NCBI RefSeq assembly: GCF_004403185.1
Contig: NZ_SOHJ01000011.1
Span: 556,376 to 620,375 of the forward strand
DNA length: 64,000 nt
DNA from: Cryobacterium suzukii
GTDB taxonomy: Bacteria; Actinomycetota; Actinomycetes; Actinomycetales; Microbacteriaceae
Reading direction: 5' to 3'
The notes under the pieces were generated by a model. The model was not told where the DNA came from, did no database searches, and was given only the letters and a program-made list of their open reading frames with translations. Numbering within the stretch: position 1 is the first letter of the stretch; each line of letters opens with the position of its first letter. Below, one piece after another: positions 25,336 to 33,867 of the stretch. The position numbers were made by a program, and so were the translations under genes.

Positions 25336-26508
25336 ATGCAGTTCGGAATCTTCACGGTCGGGGACAGCACCACCGATCCCACCACGGGCGACACCCCCAC
25401 CGAGAACGCCCGGATCAAGGCCATGCTCACCATTGCGCAGAAGGTCGAGGAGGTGGGCCTCGACGTCTTCGCGACCGGCGAGCACCACAACCCGCCGTTC
25501 GTTCCGTCGTCGCCGACGACCATGCTCGGCTACATCGCGGCGAAAACCCAACGGATCATCCTCTCCACCGCGACGACGCTGATCACAACGAGCGACCCGG
25601 TGAAGATCGCCGAGGACTTCGCCATGCTTCAGCACGTCGCCGACGGCCGCGTAGACCTGACGCTCGGCCGCGGAAACACCGGCCCCGTCTACCCGTGGTT
25701 CGGAAAGGACATCCGTGAGGGCATCCCGCTGGCCCTGGAGAACTACGCCCTGCTCCGCCGGCTGTGGCGCGAGGATTTCGTCGACTGGGAAGGACAGTTC
25801 CGCACCCCCCTGCAGGGGTTCCAGTCCACCCCGCGGCCGCTCGACGGTGTGCCGCCCTTTGTCTGGCACGGCAGCATCCGCAGCCCCGAAATCGCCGAGC
25901 AAGCCGCGTACTACGGCGACGGATTTTTCTCGAACCACATCTTCTGGCCAGCCTCGCACACCGCGAAGATGGTGCAGTTCTATCGTCAACGCTTCGAGCA
26001 CTACGGCCACGGCACCGCCGCACAGGCCATCGTCGGACTCGGCGGCCAGGTGTTCATGAGCAAGAACTCCCAGGACGCCAAACGTAGGTTCCGCCCTTAC
26101 TTCGACAATGCCCCGGTCTATGGCAATGGCCCGAGCATGGAGGACTTCACCTCGCAGACCCCGCTCACGGTGGGCAGTCCGCAGGAAGTCATCGATCGCA
26201 CCCTCGGCTTTCGGGACTACGTCGGTGACTACCAGCGCCAGCTCTGGCTGATGGACCATGCCGGCTTGCCGCTGAAGACCGTACTCGAGCAGCTCGACCT
26301 GCTCGGCGAAGAGGTCGTGCCCGTGCTTCGCAAGGAGTTCGCGAAGAACCGCCCGGCCGACGTGCCAGAGGCTCCCACCCACGAGTCCCTGGTGATCGCC
26401 GCCGCCGGCGCCACCCGGGTGACGGATGCCACCACCGCGGTGATCCACGAAGACCTCGACACCGCCGCCGCAATCGCTCCCGCCGGTGCCGGCAAGACGG
26501 GAGCCTGA
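25336..26508 (+). CDS. FMN-dependent luciferase-like monooxygenase (CE1758 family)
   Basis: The 390-residue protein has the bacterial luciferase TIM-barrel fold: MQFGIFTVGD at the start, FATGEHHNPPFVPSSPTTMLGYIAAKT, and DLTLGRGNTGPVYPWFG. It would use reduced FMN and oxygen on an unknown organic substrate. The ATG at 25336 follows GGAGG by five bases. The FMN reductase gene starts two bases after its stop, which is the typical two-gene arrangement of this family pair in actinobacteria. The C-terminal 40 residues are Ala-rich and appear disordered. Confidence 0.92.
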   Translation: MQFGIFTVGDSTTDPTTGDTPTENARIKAMLTIAQKVEEVGLDVFATGEHHNPPFVPSSPTTMLGYIAAKTQRIILSTATTLITTSDPVKIAEDFAMLQHVADGRVDLTLGRGNTGPVYPWFGKDIREGIPLALENYALLRRLWREDFVDWEGQFRTPLQGFQSTPRPLDGVPPFVWHGSIRSPEIAEQAAYYGDGFFSNHIFWPASHTAKMVQFYRQRFEHYGHGTAAQAIVGLGGQVFMSKNSQDAKRRFRPYFDNAPVYGNGPSMEDFTSQTPLTVGSPQEVIDRTLGFRDYVGDYQRQLWLMDHAGLPLKTVLEQLDLLGEEVVPVLRKEFAKNRPADVPEAPTHESLVIAAAGATRVTDATTAVIHEDLDTAAAIAPAGAGKTGA

Positions 26509-26509
26509 G

Positions 26510-27166
26510 TTGGCCGAGCGTACCCTGGCGGTCGTGTCTGCAGGCCTCAGCCAGCCGTCATCCACTCGTCTGCTCGCCGATAAACTCGCCACCGCCACCG
26601 TGGTGCGTCTCCGGGACGAGGGTGTCACGACCCGGGTGGTGACCTTCGAATTGCGCGACTACGCGCAGGACGTGATGAACAACATGCTCACCGGGTTCGC
26701 CAGCCCGCGCCTGGAAACGATGATCGAGGCCGTCACGACGGCCGACGGCCTGATCGCCGTCACTCCGATTTTCACGACCAGCTTCAGTGGCCTGTTCAAG
26801 TCGTTCTTCGATGTGATCGACAATCGGTCCCTCACCGACCAGCCGGTACTGATCGGTGCGACCGCCGGCACGGCCAGACACTCGCTGGCCCTCGACTACG
26901 CGCTGCGCCCGATGTTCACCTACCTGCACGCTGTCGTGGTGCCCACTTCGGTGTTCGCCGCTTCGGAGGACTGGGGCAGCGGCGCTGGCGGTCTCGACAG
27001 CCGCCTGGCTACCCTGCCGGCCCGCATTGAACGCGCCGCCGGCGAACTTGCCGCCCTGGTCGCCTCCTCCGACCGTTCCACCCGCGTGCCCGACCCGTTC
27101 GAGCTGCCCGCCGGCTTCAACCCATCCGGCTTCGGCCCGTCCGGCGGACCTCCGGCTCGACAGTAG
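26510..27166 (+). CDS. NADPH-dependent FMN reductase (CE1759 family), partner of the monooxygenase
   Basis: The 218-residue flavodoxin-like protein supplies reduced FMN to the upstream luciferase-like enzyme. It shows LAVVSAGLSQPSSTRLLADKL for phosphate binding and TPIFTTSFSGLFKSFFDVID, typical of NADPH:FMN reductases (FMN_red family). The start appears to be TTG at 26510, two bases after the upstream stop and preceded by GGGAG, which means tight translational coupling. The C-terminal tail is rich in Pro, Gly and Ser. It converges on the Mrp operon, separated by a nested hairpin. Confidence 0.88.
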   Translation: MAERTLAVVSAGLSQPSSTRLLADKLATATVVRLRDEGVTTRVVTFELRDYAQDVMNNMLTGFASPRLETMIEAVTTADGLIAVTPIFTTSFSGLFKSFFDVIDNRSLTDQPVLIGATAGTARHSLALDYALRPMFTYLHAVVVPTSVFAASEDWGSGAGGLDSRLATLPARIERAAGELAALVASSDRSTRVPDPFELPAGFNPSGFGPSGGPPARQ

Positions 27167-27167
27167 G

Positions 27168-27239
27168 GCTCGCGGCACTCGTTGCGGAACCGGGCACCCC
27201 GAGGTAGGGGCGCCGTCATCCCTACTCAGTGCCGCGAGC
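27168..27239. terminator. Bidirectional terminator-like hairpin
   Basis: GCTCGCGGCACT (27168-27179) pairs with AGTGCCGCGAGC (27228-27239), and the 48-base interior can form a second stem around CCCC GAGGTA GGGG. It lies between the convergent FMN reductase and mnhG genes, beginning two bases after the reductase stop. Confidence 0.75.
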
Positions 27240-27250
27240 AATGGCGCCGG

Positions 27251-27583
27251 TCAGCGGTCCTTCAGCTCGTCGACGATGAGCAGGTCGGGCCGCAGGTGCT
27301 CGGTCTCGTAGGCGGCCCGGCCCACGAGGTGCGCGGCCATTGGCGCTGTCAGGGCCTGGAAGACGACGATCGCGACAACGAGGGTCACCGTGCCGACGGA
27401 GAAATTGTTGATCGCGACGTCTGCTGTCACGGCCATGAGACCGAAGATCTGCGGCTTGGTCGCCGCGTGCAGGCGCGACAGAACGTCGGGAAAGCGGATG
27501 AGTCCGATTCCAGCGGCGAGGCACATGGCCCCGCCGGCGAGCACGAGAATCGCCGTGAGCACATCGTGCAGCACCGCGCTCAT
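27251..27583 (-). CDS. mnhG: Mrp/Mnh Na+/H+ antiporter subunit G
   Basis: The 110-residue protein has three membrane helices, with the family segment GIGLIRFPDVLSRLHAATKPQIFGL. It is the last gene of the Mrp operon and a required part of the multisubunit antiporter. Its start codon overlaps the stop of a 14-codon leader frame (ATGA), and the first six codons of both frames encode MSAVLH. This suggests that a duplication reshaped the mnhF-mnhG junction. Confidence 0.95.
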   Translation of the reverse strand: MSAVLHDVLTAILVLAGGAMCLAAGIGLIRFPDVLSRLHAATKPQIFGLMAVTADVAINNFSVGTVTLVVAIVVFQALTAPMAAHLVGRAAYETEHLRPDLLIVDELKDR

Positions 27584-27624
27584 TGGCGCACCCCGCGTCG
27601 GGTCGGGTGCAGCACGGCGCTCAT
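27580..27624 (-). CDS. 14-codon leader peptide between mnhF and mnhG
   Basis: The frame MSAVLHPTRRGVRQ starts with an ATG that overlaps the mnhF stop (GCATGA) and ends with a TGA that overlaps the mnhG ATG. Its first 18 bases nearly repeat the first 18 bases of mnhG, 41 bases apart. It could pass ribosomes from mnhF to mnhG. Its translation is inferred only from these overlaps. Confidence 0.5.
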   Translation of the reverse strand: MSAVLHPTRRGVRQ

Positions 27625-27890
27625 GCGCTGTCCCGGCCGGGCAGAAAGCGGGCGACGCTCAGTGACCCGAGCACCGCGAACAGGGCCAGCACGAGCAGCA
27701 CCGGCAGGGTGTCGGTGTGCCGGTTCAAAGCCATCTCGGCGCCGAGGGCGCAGATAATGGTCGCTACGAGCACGTCAGAGGCGATGACCCGGTCGAGCAC
27801 ACTCGGGCCGATGATGATGCGGTAAACGCAGAGCAGGGCACCAATCCCGAACATCAGCGAAGCGACCACGGCCACAATCTGCAACATCAT
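27621..27890 (-). CDS. mnhF: Mrp/Mnh Na+/H+ antiporter subunit F
   Basis: The 89-residue protein has three membrane helices and the MrpF mark YRIIIGPSVLDRVIASDVLVATII, including the conserved GPSVLDRV-D segment. Its tandem Met start at 27890 overlaps the mnhE stop by four bases. The C-terminus ends SVARFLPGRDSA, and its stop overlaps the start of a short leader frame before mnhG. Confidence 0.95.
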   Translation of the reverse strand: MMLQIVAVVASLMFGIGALLCVYRIIIGPSVLDRVIASDVLVATIICALGAEMALNRHTDTLPVLLVLALFAVLGSLSVARFLPGRDSA

Positions 27891-28510
27891 GGGGTTCCCT
27901 TTCCTGGTTCGGATCCCGCGCCGCGGCGAGCGCTGGGCCGACGAGCGCTGGGCCGGTTTACGGGCAGCACCCCGCGCATCCGCTCGACGTCTTCGCGTGA
28001 GCCGAAACCGCGCACAATACGCCGCTCGGTGTCGAGTACCTGCCGCCGAAAACTCTCGATGTCAGCGGCGCTGTGCAGGTTGAGCACGTGCAGATACAAA
28101 ATAGAAGATTCCCGGTCGATGTCCACCACGATCGAGCCGGGCACGATCGACGTGGCAACGGCGGTCCAGGTGAGAATGAGGTCGCTGCGGGTGTGCAGCC
28201 GAATCGCCAGAATTGCGTTCGACGTGACCAGCCGAGGCTTGACGGCCAGCCAGGACACGTCGATCGACGCCCGCACGATATCCAGAATGAGGCGCACGAA
28301 GAAAACGACGGTGTGCAGCGGATGCAACCGCCCACTCAGTTGCACCGGCACCAGGTAGAACACCACGGTCACCACGATGCCCACGACGAACGCGACCAGC
28401 AGGTTGAGCCAGGAGAACTCGCCCCAGAGCAGCATCCACAACACGATCAGGGCGATCAGCGGTGGAATCTGATTGCCGACGGCTGCGAGGCGTTCGCGTG
28501 GCGTGGTCAT
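27887..28510 (-). CDS. mnhE: Mrp/Mnh Na+/H+ antiporter subunit E
   Basis: The 207-residue protein has two or three membrane helices at the N-terminus and a cytoplasmic domain with the MrpE segment GSIVVDIDRESSILYLHVLNL. An Arg/Ser/Gly-rich C-terminal tail of about 25 residues (RPSARRPSARRGAGS) contains a short repeat and is longer than usual. Start and stop overlap the neighbouring subunit genes by four bases each. Confidence 0.94.
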   Translation of the reverse strand: MTTPRERLAAVGNQIPPLIALIVLWMLLWGEFSWLNLLVAFVVGIVVTVVFYLVPVQLSGRLHPLHTVVFFVRLILDIVRASIDVSWLAVKPRLVTSNAILAIRLHTRSDLILTWTAVATSIVPGSIVVDIDRESSILYLHVLNLHSAADIESFRRQVLDTERRIVRGFGSREDVERMRGVLPVNRPSARRPSARRGAGSEPGKGTP

Positions 28511-30114
28511 TTCGCGCCGCCCTCGAAGTTGGTGCCCACGTTGCTGTTTTCGATCGCTCCGGTACCGCTTGGAAACACGGCGTCGATGTAGGTGGACGGC
28601 GAGCTGATGTTGCCCGCGGCCCGGGTGGTCAGCTCGAAGATGGGCCCGGCAAACACTGTGAGGCCGAGGGCCAGCACCAGCATGGAGGTAGTCGCGCCGA
28701 TCATGAGCGGGGAGATCGTCTTTTTCAGCACGATTCCCTCGTCCTGTGGGTCTTCTACAAGCGACGCCGACATTGACGCGGTGTAATCCTTGATCTGCTG
28801 TTTCGGCCGCCAGAACGCCATGTTCCAGGCCCTGGCCAGGGCATACAGGGTGAGCAGCGAGGTGAGCGCACCGACCCCGATCAGCACGTAGATGATCGGG
28901 TCGCCGACGATCGTGCCGGCCTGAAACAGGGCGATCTTGCCGAGAAAGCCCGAGAACGGCGGAATACCACCGAGGTTGAGGGCACCCAGAAAGAACAGTA
29001 TGGCCACCAGCGGCGACGATCCCAGCAGCCCGCCGAGGCGCGACAGCGACGTGGTGCCGCCGACCCGGTCGATGAGGCCGGCAGCTAGAAACAGGGTCGT
29101 CTGCACAACGATGTGGTGCACGACGTAGAAGATGGTCGCGGCGATGGCGAGCGGCGTGCCGATCGCAATGCCGAACAGCATGTAGCCGATGTGGCTGACC
29201 AGCGTGAACGACAGCAGCCGTTTAATGTCCGCCTGGGCTAGCGCTCCTAGAATGCCCACGAGCAGGGTTAGCCCGGCCACGATCATGAGCGGCATAGAGA
29301 ACTGGTTGTCCGGAAAGAACAGCGTCTGGGTGCGCAGAATCGCGTAGATACCGACCTTGGTCAGCAGCCCGGCGAAGACCGCGGTGACCGGCGCCGGCGC
29401 GGTCGGATAGGAGTCCGGCAGCCAGAACGACATCGGGAACACGGCCGCTTTCACGCCGAAGGCGATCAGCAACAACAGCCCGAGGATCAGCTGGATATCG
29501 GCGGGGAGGTCGGGCATCCGCTCGGCAATCAAGGCGAGGGTGACCGTGCCGGTGGCGCCATAGATGAGGGCGATCGCACTGAGGAACAGCAGGGACGACA
29601 CCAGGCTCACGACGATATAGGTGATGCCCACCCGAATGCGGGCGCCGGTGCCGCCGAGGGTCAGCAACACATAACTGGCCGAGAGCAGCATCTCAAAACC
29701 GACGTACATCGAGAACAGGTCACCGGCCACGAAGGCGTTGAACAGTCCGGCGGCCAGCACGAGATAGGTGGGGTGAAAAATCGACACCGGCGTTTCGGTG
29801 TCGCCGTCGACGACGCCCTGGCCCACCGCGAACAGCAGCACTCCGAGCAGCATGAGCGCTGAGATGAGCAGCATGATCGCCGAGAGCCGGTCGACGACGA
29901 GCACGATGCCCCACGGTGCCTCCCAGCCGCCGACCTGCACCACGGCGGGGCCAGTCCGGTCGACCAATACAAGCAATACCGCGCTCATCACCGTGGCGGC
30001 GGCGAGGCTCAGCACGCTGACCAGTACCTGCAGGCGGCGGCGCCGGCCGAGCATCAGCGCTGCGGCAGCACCGAGCAGCGGCAGGCACACGATGAGGGGA
30101 ACCATGGCGGTCAT
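28507..30114 (-). CDS. mnhD: Mrp/Mnh Na+/H+ antiporter subunit D
   Basis: The 535-residue protein is homologous to the proton-pumping NuoM/NuoN subunits of complex I. It has about 14 membrane helices, with FSMYVGFEMLLSASYVLLTLGG, the conserved Lys in GVKAAVFPMSFWLPDSYPTAPAPVTAVFAGLLTK, and LLSFTLVSHIGYML. It is expected to carry one of the two proton/ion channels of the antiporter. It overlaps mnhC and mnhE by four bases each. Confidence 0.96.
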   Translation of the reverse strand: MTAMVPLIVCLPLLGAAAALMLGRRRRLQVLVSVLSLAAATVMSAVLLVLVDRTGPAVVQVGGWEAPWGIVLVVDRLSAIMLLISALMLLGVLLFAVGQGVVDGDTETPVSIFHPTYLVLAAGLFNAFVAGDLFSMYVGFEMLLSASYVLLTLGGTGARIRVGITYIVVSLVSSLLFLSAIALIYGATGTVTLALIAERMPDLPADIQLILGLLLLIAFGVKAAVFPMSFWLPDSYPTAPAPVTAVFAGLLTKVGIYAILRTQTLFFPDNQFSMPLMIVAGLTLLVGILGALAQADIKRLLSFTLVSHIGYMLFGIAIGTPLAIAATIFYVVHHIVVQTTLFLAAGLIDRVGGTTSLSRLGGLLGSSPLVAILFFLGALNLGGIPPFSGFLGKIALFQAGTIVGDPIIYVLIGVGALTSLLTLYALARAWNMAFWRPKQQIKDYTASMSASLVEDPQDEGIVLKKTISPLMIGATTSMLVLALGLTVFAGPIFELTTRAAGNISSPSTYIDAVFPSGTGAIENSNVGTNFEGGAK

Positions 30115-30641
30115 CGCGCGTCCCCCCGGTCAGAAGCGGATGCAGCGGCCCGGCTGGCAGCATCCTTTTTGTTGGAGACGGTGTCTTCGTCGCTCGTGGC
30201 GCCGTCACCGCGCTCGAACTCGTCGAGGGATTCGGCAATCGCGTCGTCATCGTCGGACGAGGAGAGGAAGGTGGTGTCGGCCTCGTCGGCACTCTCGGTG
30301 GCGTGTTCGTCGGTGAGGGTATCGCCCTCGTCGCCGAGCTGGGCCAGCCACCAGGACCGGTAGATGAGGGCGAGCAGCAGCGCGGTGATGCCGAAGTTGA
30401 TCACGATCGCGGTGAGCATGAGCACCTGCGGAATCGGATCGACCATGTCCTCAACGCTCGTACCGGTAACGATGGGTGAACTGCCCGGGCGCCCGCTCAT
30501 GATGAAGATGAGCAGGTTGGTGGCGTTGCCGACCAGCAGGAAGCCGATCAGCACCCGGGTGAGGCTGCGTTCGAGCATCACGTAGACGCCGGCCGCGTAC
30601 ATGACGGCCATCACGATGACGAGGGTGAGGGAGGCGCTCAT
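30111..30641 (-). CDS. mnhC: Mrp/Mnh Na+/H+ antiporter subunit C
   Basis: The 176-residue protein resembles NuoK in its first 100 residues: three helices with MYAAGVYVMLERSLTRVLIGFLLVGNATNLLIF. It also carries a long, very acidic C-terminal tail of about 75 residues (SSSDDDDAIAESLDEFERGDG and more) that most MrpC proteins lack. The tail should be cytoplasmic and disordered. It overlaps mnhA and mnhD by four bases. Confidence 0.95.
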   Translation of the reverse strand: MSASLTLVIVMAVMYAAGVYVMLERSLTRVLIGFLLVGNATNLLIFIMSGRPGSSPIVTGTSVEDMVDPIPQVLMLTAIVINFGITALLLALIYRSWWLAQLGDEGDTLTDEHATESADEADTTFLSSSDDDDAIAESLDEFERGDGATSDEDTVSNKKDAASRAAASASDRGDAR

Positions 30642-33586
30642 CGGGTGACCTCCTCAGGAGTCGTTGAGGCGCCCTCGGGAGCGGTGTCCGGCCGCGGCCC
30701 GATCTCGTCATTCTCACTCTGCCGATCGATCTCGCTGCCGAGGCTGCGCAGAATGTCGTAGGTCAGGCCGACGACGACGAGGTAGACACCGATATCGAAG
30801 ATGGTCGACGTGCCGAACGACAGGTCGCCAAGCACGGGAACAGTCGCCGTGAAGTAGGCCGATTCGAGCGGAACGCCGTCGAAGAACAGCGAGACGACGG
30901 CCATGCCCACGGCGAGAATGACGCCGAGGCCGAGAAGCTTGCCCGGGTCGATCGGGGCGGCTTCGCTGAGCTCGTAGCGTCCGCCGGCGAGATACCGGGC
31001 CACGAGCGCCAGGCCCGCCAGTAGTCCCCCAGCAAATCCGCCGCCGGGCAGGTTGTGGCCGGCGAAAAGCAGGTAGATCGACACGATCATGGCCGGGTGG
31101 AAGAGCAGCCGCACGAGCACTTCGATGAGAATTGACCGGCTGCGCGGATCATTCTTGCGCCCGGCGAGAATGAACGCCTGCCGGGTGACGGCGTGGCCCT
31201 CGCTCGAAAGTTCAGGGTCGGCGACGACTCGGCGACGGTTGGCCGCCGAACGCAGGCTGCGGGATTCCTTCAGGCGCGGCACGACGGCATTGCGACCCGA
31301 GACGAACAGCAGGCTCGCGACGCCGGTCGCAACGACAATGAGCACGGACACCTCGCCCATGGTGTCCCAGGCGCGTATGTCGACGAGCATCACGTTGACG
31401 ATGTTGTCGCCGTGACCGTCTTCGACCGACAGTCGGGGCAGGGCGCCGGCGATGCTCGCGAAGTCCCTGGCGCCGAGCGCGATGAAACCGATCGTGCCCA
31501 TGACCAGGCCCACGAGGCTGCCGATCAGCAGGCGTCGCTTGGGGCGCACCGGTTTGTTGTGCTGGGCAATGTTTGCGGGCAGGCGGCGCAGTACGAGCAC
31601 GAAAATTACGAGGGTGATCGATTCCACCAGCGCCTGGGTGAGGGCGAGGTCGGGCGCGCCGTGAAAAGCGAACAGGGCGACGAGGCCGTAACCGGTGACA
31701 CCGGCAAGGATCACGGCGGTCATCCGCTGCCCGACCCGCGCCGCCATGACCGCGCAGATGGCCATGATCAGTGCGATGAGCACCTGGCCGGGGTAGTCCC
31801 ACCACACGATTGTGTCGGGCCAGGTGCGGTTCACGAAGGCCGCGAAGCCGAGGGCGAGCACGAAAACGGTGAGGATGGTTCCGAGGTATTGCGGGAGCCC
31901 GCCACGCTGGGCAAAGTGGGTGACCCGGGCTGCAAGACGGTCAACGCCGCGAATTGCCTTTCCATAGCCGCGGCCGGCATCGATGTAGTCAGGAACCTTG
32001 GCCTGCAGCCGCAATACTCCGCGGCGAGCGCGGAACATGAGCACTCCGAGCAAAAGGACAACCGCGCTGAGGTACAGGGCCGGTTCCAGCCCATGCCAGA
32101 GCGCCAGATGGTACGGCGCTTCGGTCAGGCTGCCGGCGCCCGGCACGGTATCGGCGTAGGGGGTGAGCAGTGGATCGAGCACCGAGGCGAACAGGCCGAG
32201 GCCGATCGTCGCCACCGTGAGCACACCGGGGGCGAGAAGCGTGTCCCACGGGCTCGCGTGCAGTACTGTGGCGGGCTGCTGCTTGCGCGTTCCGAAAGCG
32301 CCCCAGAAGAAACGGATGCTGTAGGCCACCGTGAGAACGGATCCGACGGCCGTGCCGATCAGCGCAACATAACCCCAGCCGGAACCGCCAACACCGGCGT
32401 CGAGCAGTGAGGTGAACACGGCCTCCTTGGCGACGAAACCAAATAGCGGCGGAAGCCCTGCCATCGACGCGACCGCCACGAGCGCGATGACGGCGAGCGC
32501 CGGGGCGCTGCGCCCGACAGCACTCAGTTTGCGCCAATCCCGGGTGCCGGCCCGGTGGTCGATGACCCCGACGACGAGAAAGAGCGTCGCCTTGTACAGT
32601 GCGTGCGCGAGGAGCAGGGCGGCGCCGGCGAGCGCGGTGTCGCGGGTGTTGAACCCGATCGCGATCATGAGAAAGCCGAGCTGGCTGACCGTGCCGTAGG
32701 CGAGCAGCAACTTGAGGTCATACTGGCGCAGGGCCCGCCAGGCCCCGACCACCATGGTCCACACACCGAGGGTGACGAGAACCGGCAGCCAACCGTCACT
32801 GTCGGCATAGCCGGGGGCCAGGCGGGCGACGATATAGATGCCGGCCTTGACCATGGCGGCGGCGTGCAGGTAGGCACTGACCGGGGTCGGAGCGGCCATC
32901 GCGGCGGGCAGCCAGAAGTGGAACGGCACGAGTGCACTCTTGGAAAGCGCCCCGACCAAAATGAGCAGGATGGCCCAGGTGCCCATCTGGGTGGTCACCG
33001 GGTTGGCCACGATGTACGCGAGGCTCGTGGTGCCGGAGGCGACCGAGATCATCACGACGCCGACCAGCATCACCAGGCCGCCGAAGGTCGTCACGATCAG
33101 GGCCTGCAGGGCGGCGCCACGACTCTCGCGTTTGTGCGTGTAATGCCCGATCAAAAGATAGGAGAGCACGCTCGTGATCTCCCAGAACATGAACATGATC
33201 ACCAGGTCGTCGGCGGTGACCAGCCCGTACATGGTTCCAGCAAAGGCGAGTAAGAGCGCGGCGAAACGGCCGAGATTTGGCTCGTCATCGGTGAAGTAGC
33301 GCGCACAGTAAACCAGTACGAGGGCGCCGATTCCCGTGACGACGAGGGCGAGCAACCAAGCCAGGGTGTCGACCCGAAAGGAGAGGCTGATGCCGAGCTG
33401 CGGAATCCACGGGATCGACTGGGTTACGGCCCCGCCCGTTGTGACCGTGGCCGTCTGGGTGACCGTGTAGGCGAAGGTACCGGCTGGCAGCAGGGCGATC
33501 AGGTAGAAGACGCGCCTACCCAGATGCCGGGTCAGCCACGGTGTGAGTACCGACAAGACCACGAAAGCGAGGAGGAATGGAACCAT
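30638..33586 (-). CDS. mnhA: Mrp/Mnh Na+/H+ antiporter subunit A, fused with subunit B domain
   Basis: The 982-residue protein is the largest antiporter subunit, with an N-terminal NuoL-like domain (FAGTMYGLVTADDLVIMFMFWEITSVLSYLLIGHY; SALVPFHFWLPAAMAAPTPVSAYLHAAAMVKAGIY) and a C-terminal MrpB-like part (FLFAGHNLPGGGFAGGLLAGLALVARYLAGG, about residues 830-880). The fusion replaces a separate mnhB gene, which explains why only A-C-D-E-F-G are present. It exports Na+ in exchange for protons and supports pH and salt tolerance. GGAGG precedes the ATG at 33586. Confidence 0.96.
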   Translation of the reverse strand: MVPFLLAFVVLSVLTPWLTRHLGRRVFYLIALLPAGTFAYTVTQTATVTTGGAVTQSIPWIPQLGISLSFRVDTLAWLLALVVTGIGALVLVYCARYFTDDEPNLGRFAALLLAFAGTMYGLVTADDLVIMFMFWEITSVLSYLLIGHYTHKRESRGAALQALIVTTFGGLVMLVGVVMISVASGTTSLAYIVANPVTTQMGTWAILLILVGALSKSALVPFHFWLPAAMAAPTPVSAYLHAAAMVKAGIYIVARLAPGYADSDGWLPVLVTLGVWTMVVGAWRALRQYDLKLLLAYGTVSQLGFLMIAIGFNTRDTALAGAALLLAHALYKATLFLVVGVIDHRAGTRDWRKLSAVGRSAPALAVIALVAVASMAGLPPLFGFVAKEAVFTSLLDAGVGGSGWGYVALIGTAVGSVLTVAYSIRFFWGAFGTRKQQPATVLHASPWDTLLAPGVLTVATIGLGLFASVLDPLLTPYADTVPGAGSLTEAPYHLALWHGLEPALYLSAVVLLLGVLMFRARRGVLRLQAKVPDYIDAGRGYGKAIRGVDRLAARVTHFAQRGGLPQYLGTILTVFVLALGFAAFVNRTWPDTIVWWDYPGQVLIALIMAICAVMAARVGQRMTAVILAGVTGYGLVALFAFHGAPDLALTQALVESITLVIFVLVLRRLPANIAQHNKPVRPKRRLLIGSLVGLVMGTIGFIALGARDFASIAGALPRLSVEDGHGDNIVNVMLVDIRAWDTMGEVSVLIVVATGVASLLFVSGRNAVVPRLKESRSLRSAANRRRVVADPELSSEGHAVTRQAFILAGRKNDPRSRSILIEVLVRLLFHPAMIVSIYLLFAGHNLPGGGFAGGLLAGLALVARYLAGGRYELSEAAPIDPGKLLGLGVILAVGMAVVSLFFDGVPLESAYFTATVPVLGDLSFGTSTIFDIGVYLVVVGLTYDILRSLGSEIDRQSENDEIGPRPDTAPEGASTTPEEVTR

Positions 33587-33598
33587 GAGTCCTCCAGG

Positions 33599-33626
33599 CT
33601 TGTCAGGTCGGGCTTGTCAGGTCGGG
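33599..33626. repeat. 14-bp tandem duplication in the mnhA leader
   Basis: CTTGTCAGGTCGGG occurs twice without a gap (33599-33612 and 33613-33626), 13 bases upstream of the mnhA start. It lies in the leader or promoter of the Mrp operon and could be a doubled regulator site or a recent slippage event. Confidence 0.8.
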
Positions 33627-33867
33627 CTGTGAAAATCCAGTCTACCCACCGGCAGGTGCCCTACACGGGGGGATCCACCAATGCGTGCCAGCCGCGGCGG
33701 TGCGGTCAGGGCCACAGAGTAAGGTTGCGCTATCCCCCGGCCGACGCCTCCCGCCGCCAGAAGCGCGCGGGTGTGTAGTTTCCGGCCACTTCCCGCGCCA
33801 CTGTCTGACTGTTCTTTGAGTCTGAAGAACTGCCGCCAGCGACCGGCCAGCGAAATCGAGCACCCCT

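Noticed and set aside
31193..32410. 405-codon frame opposite mnhA
   Set aside because: It has no recognisable domain and lies fully inside a conserved antiporter gene.
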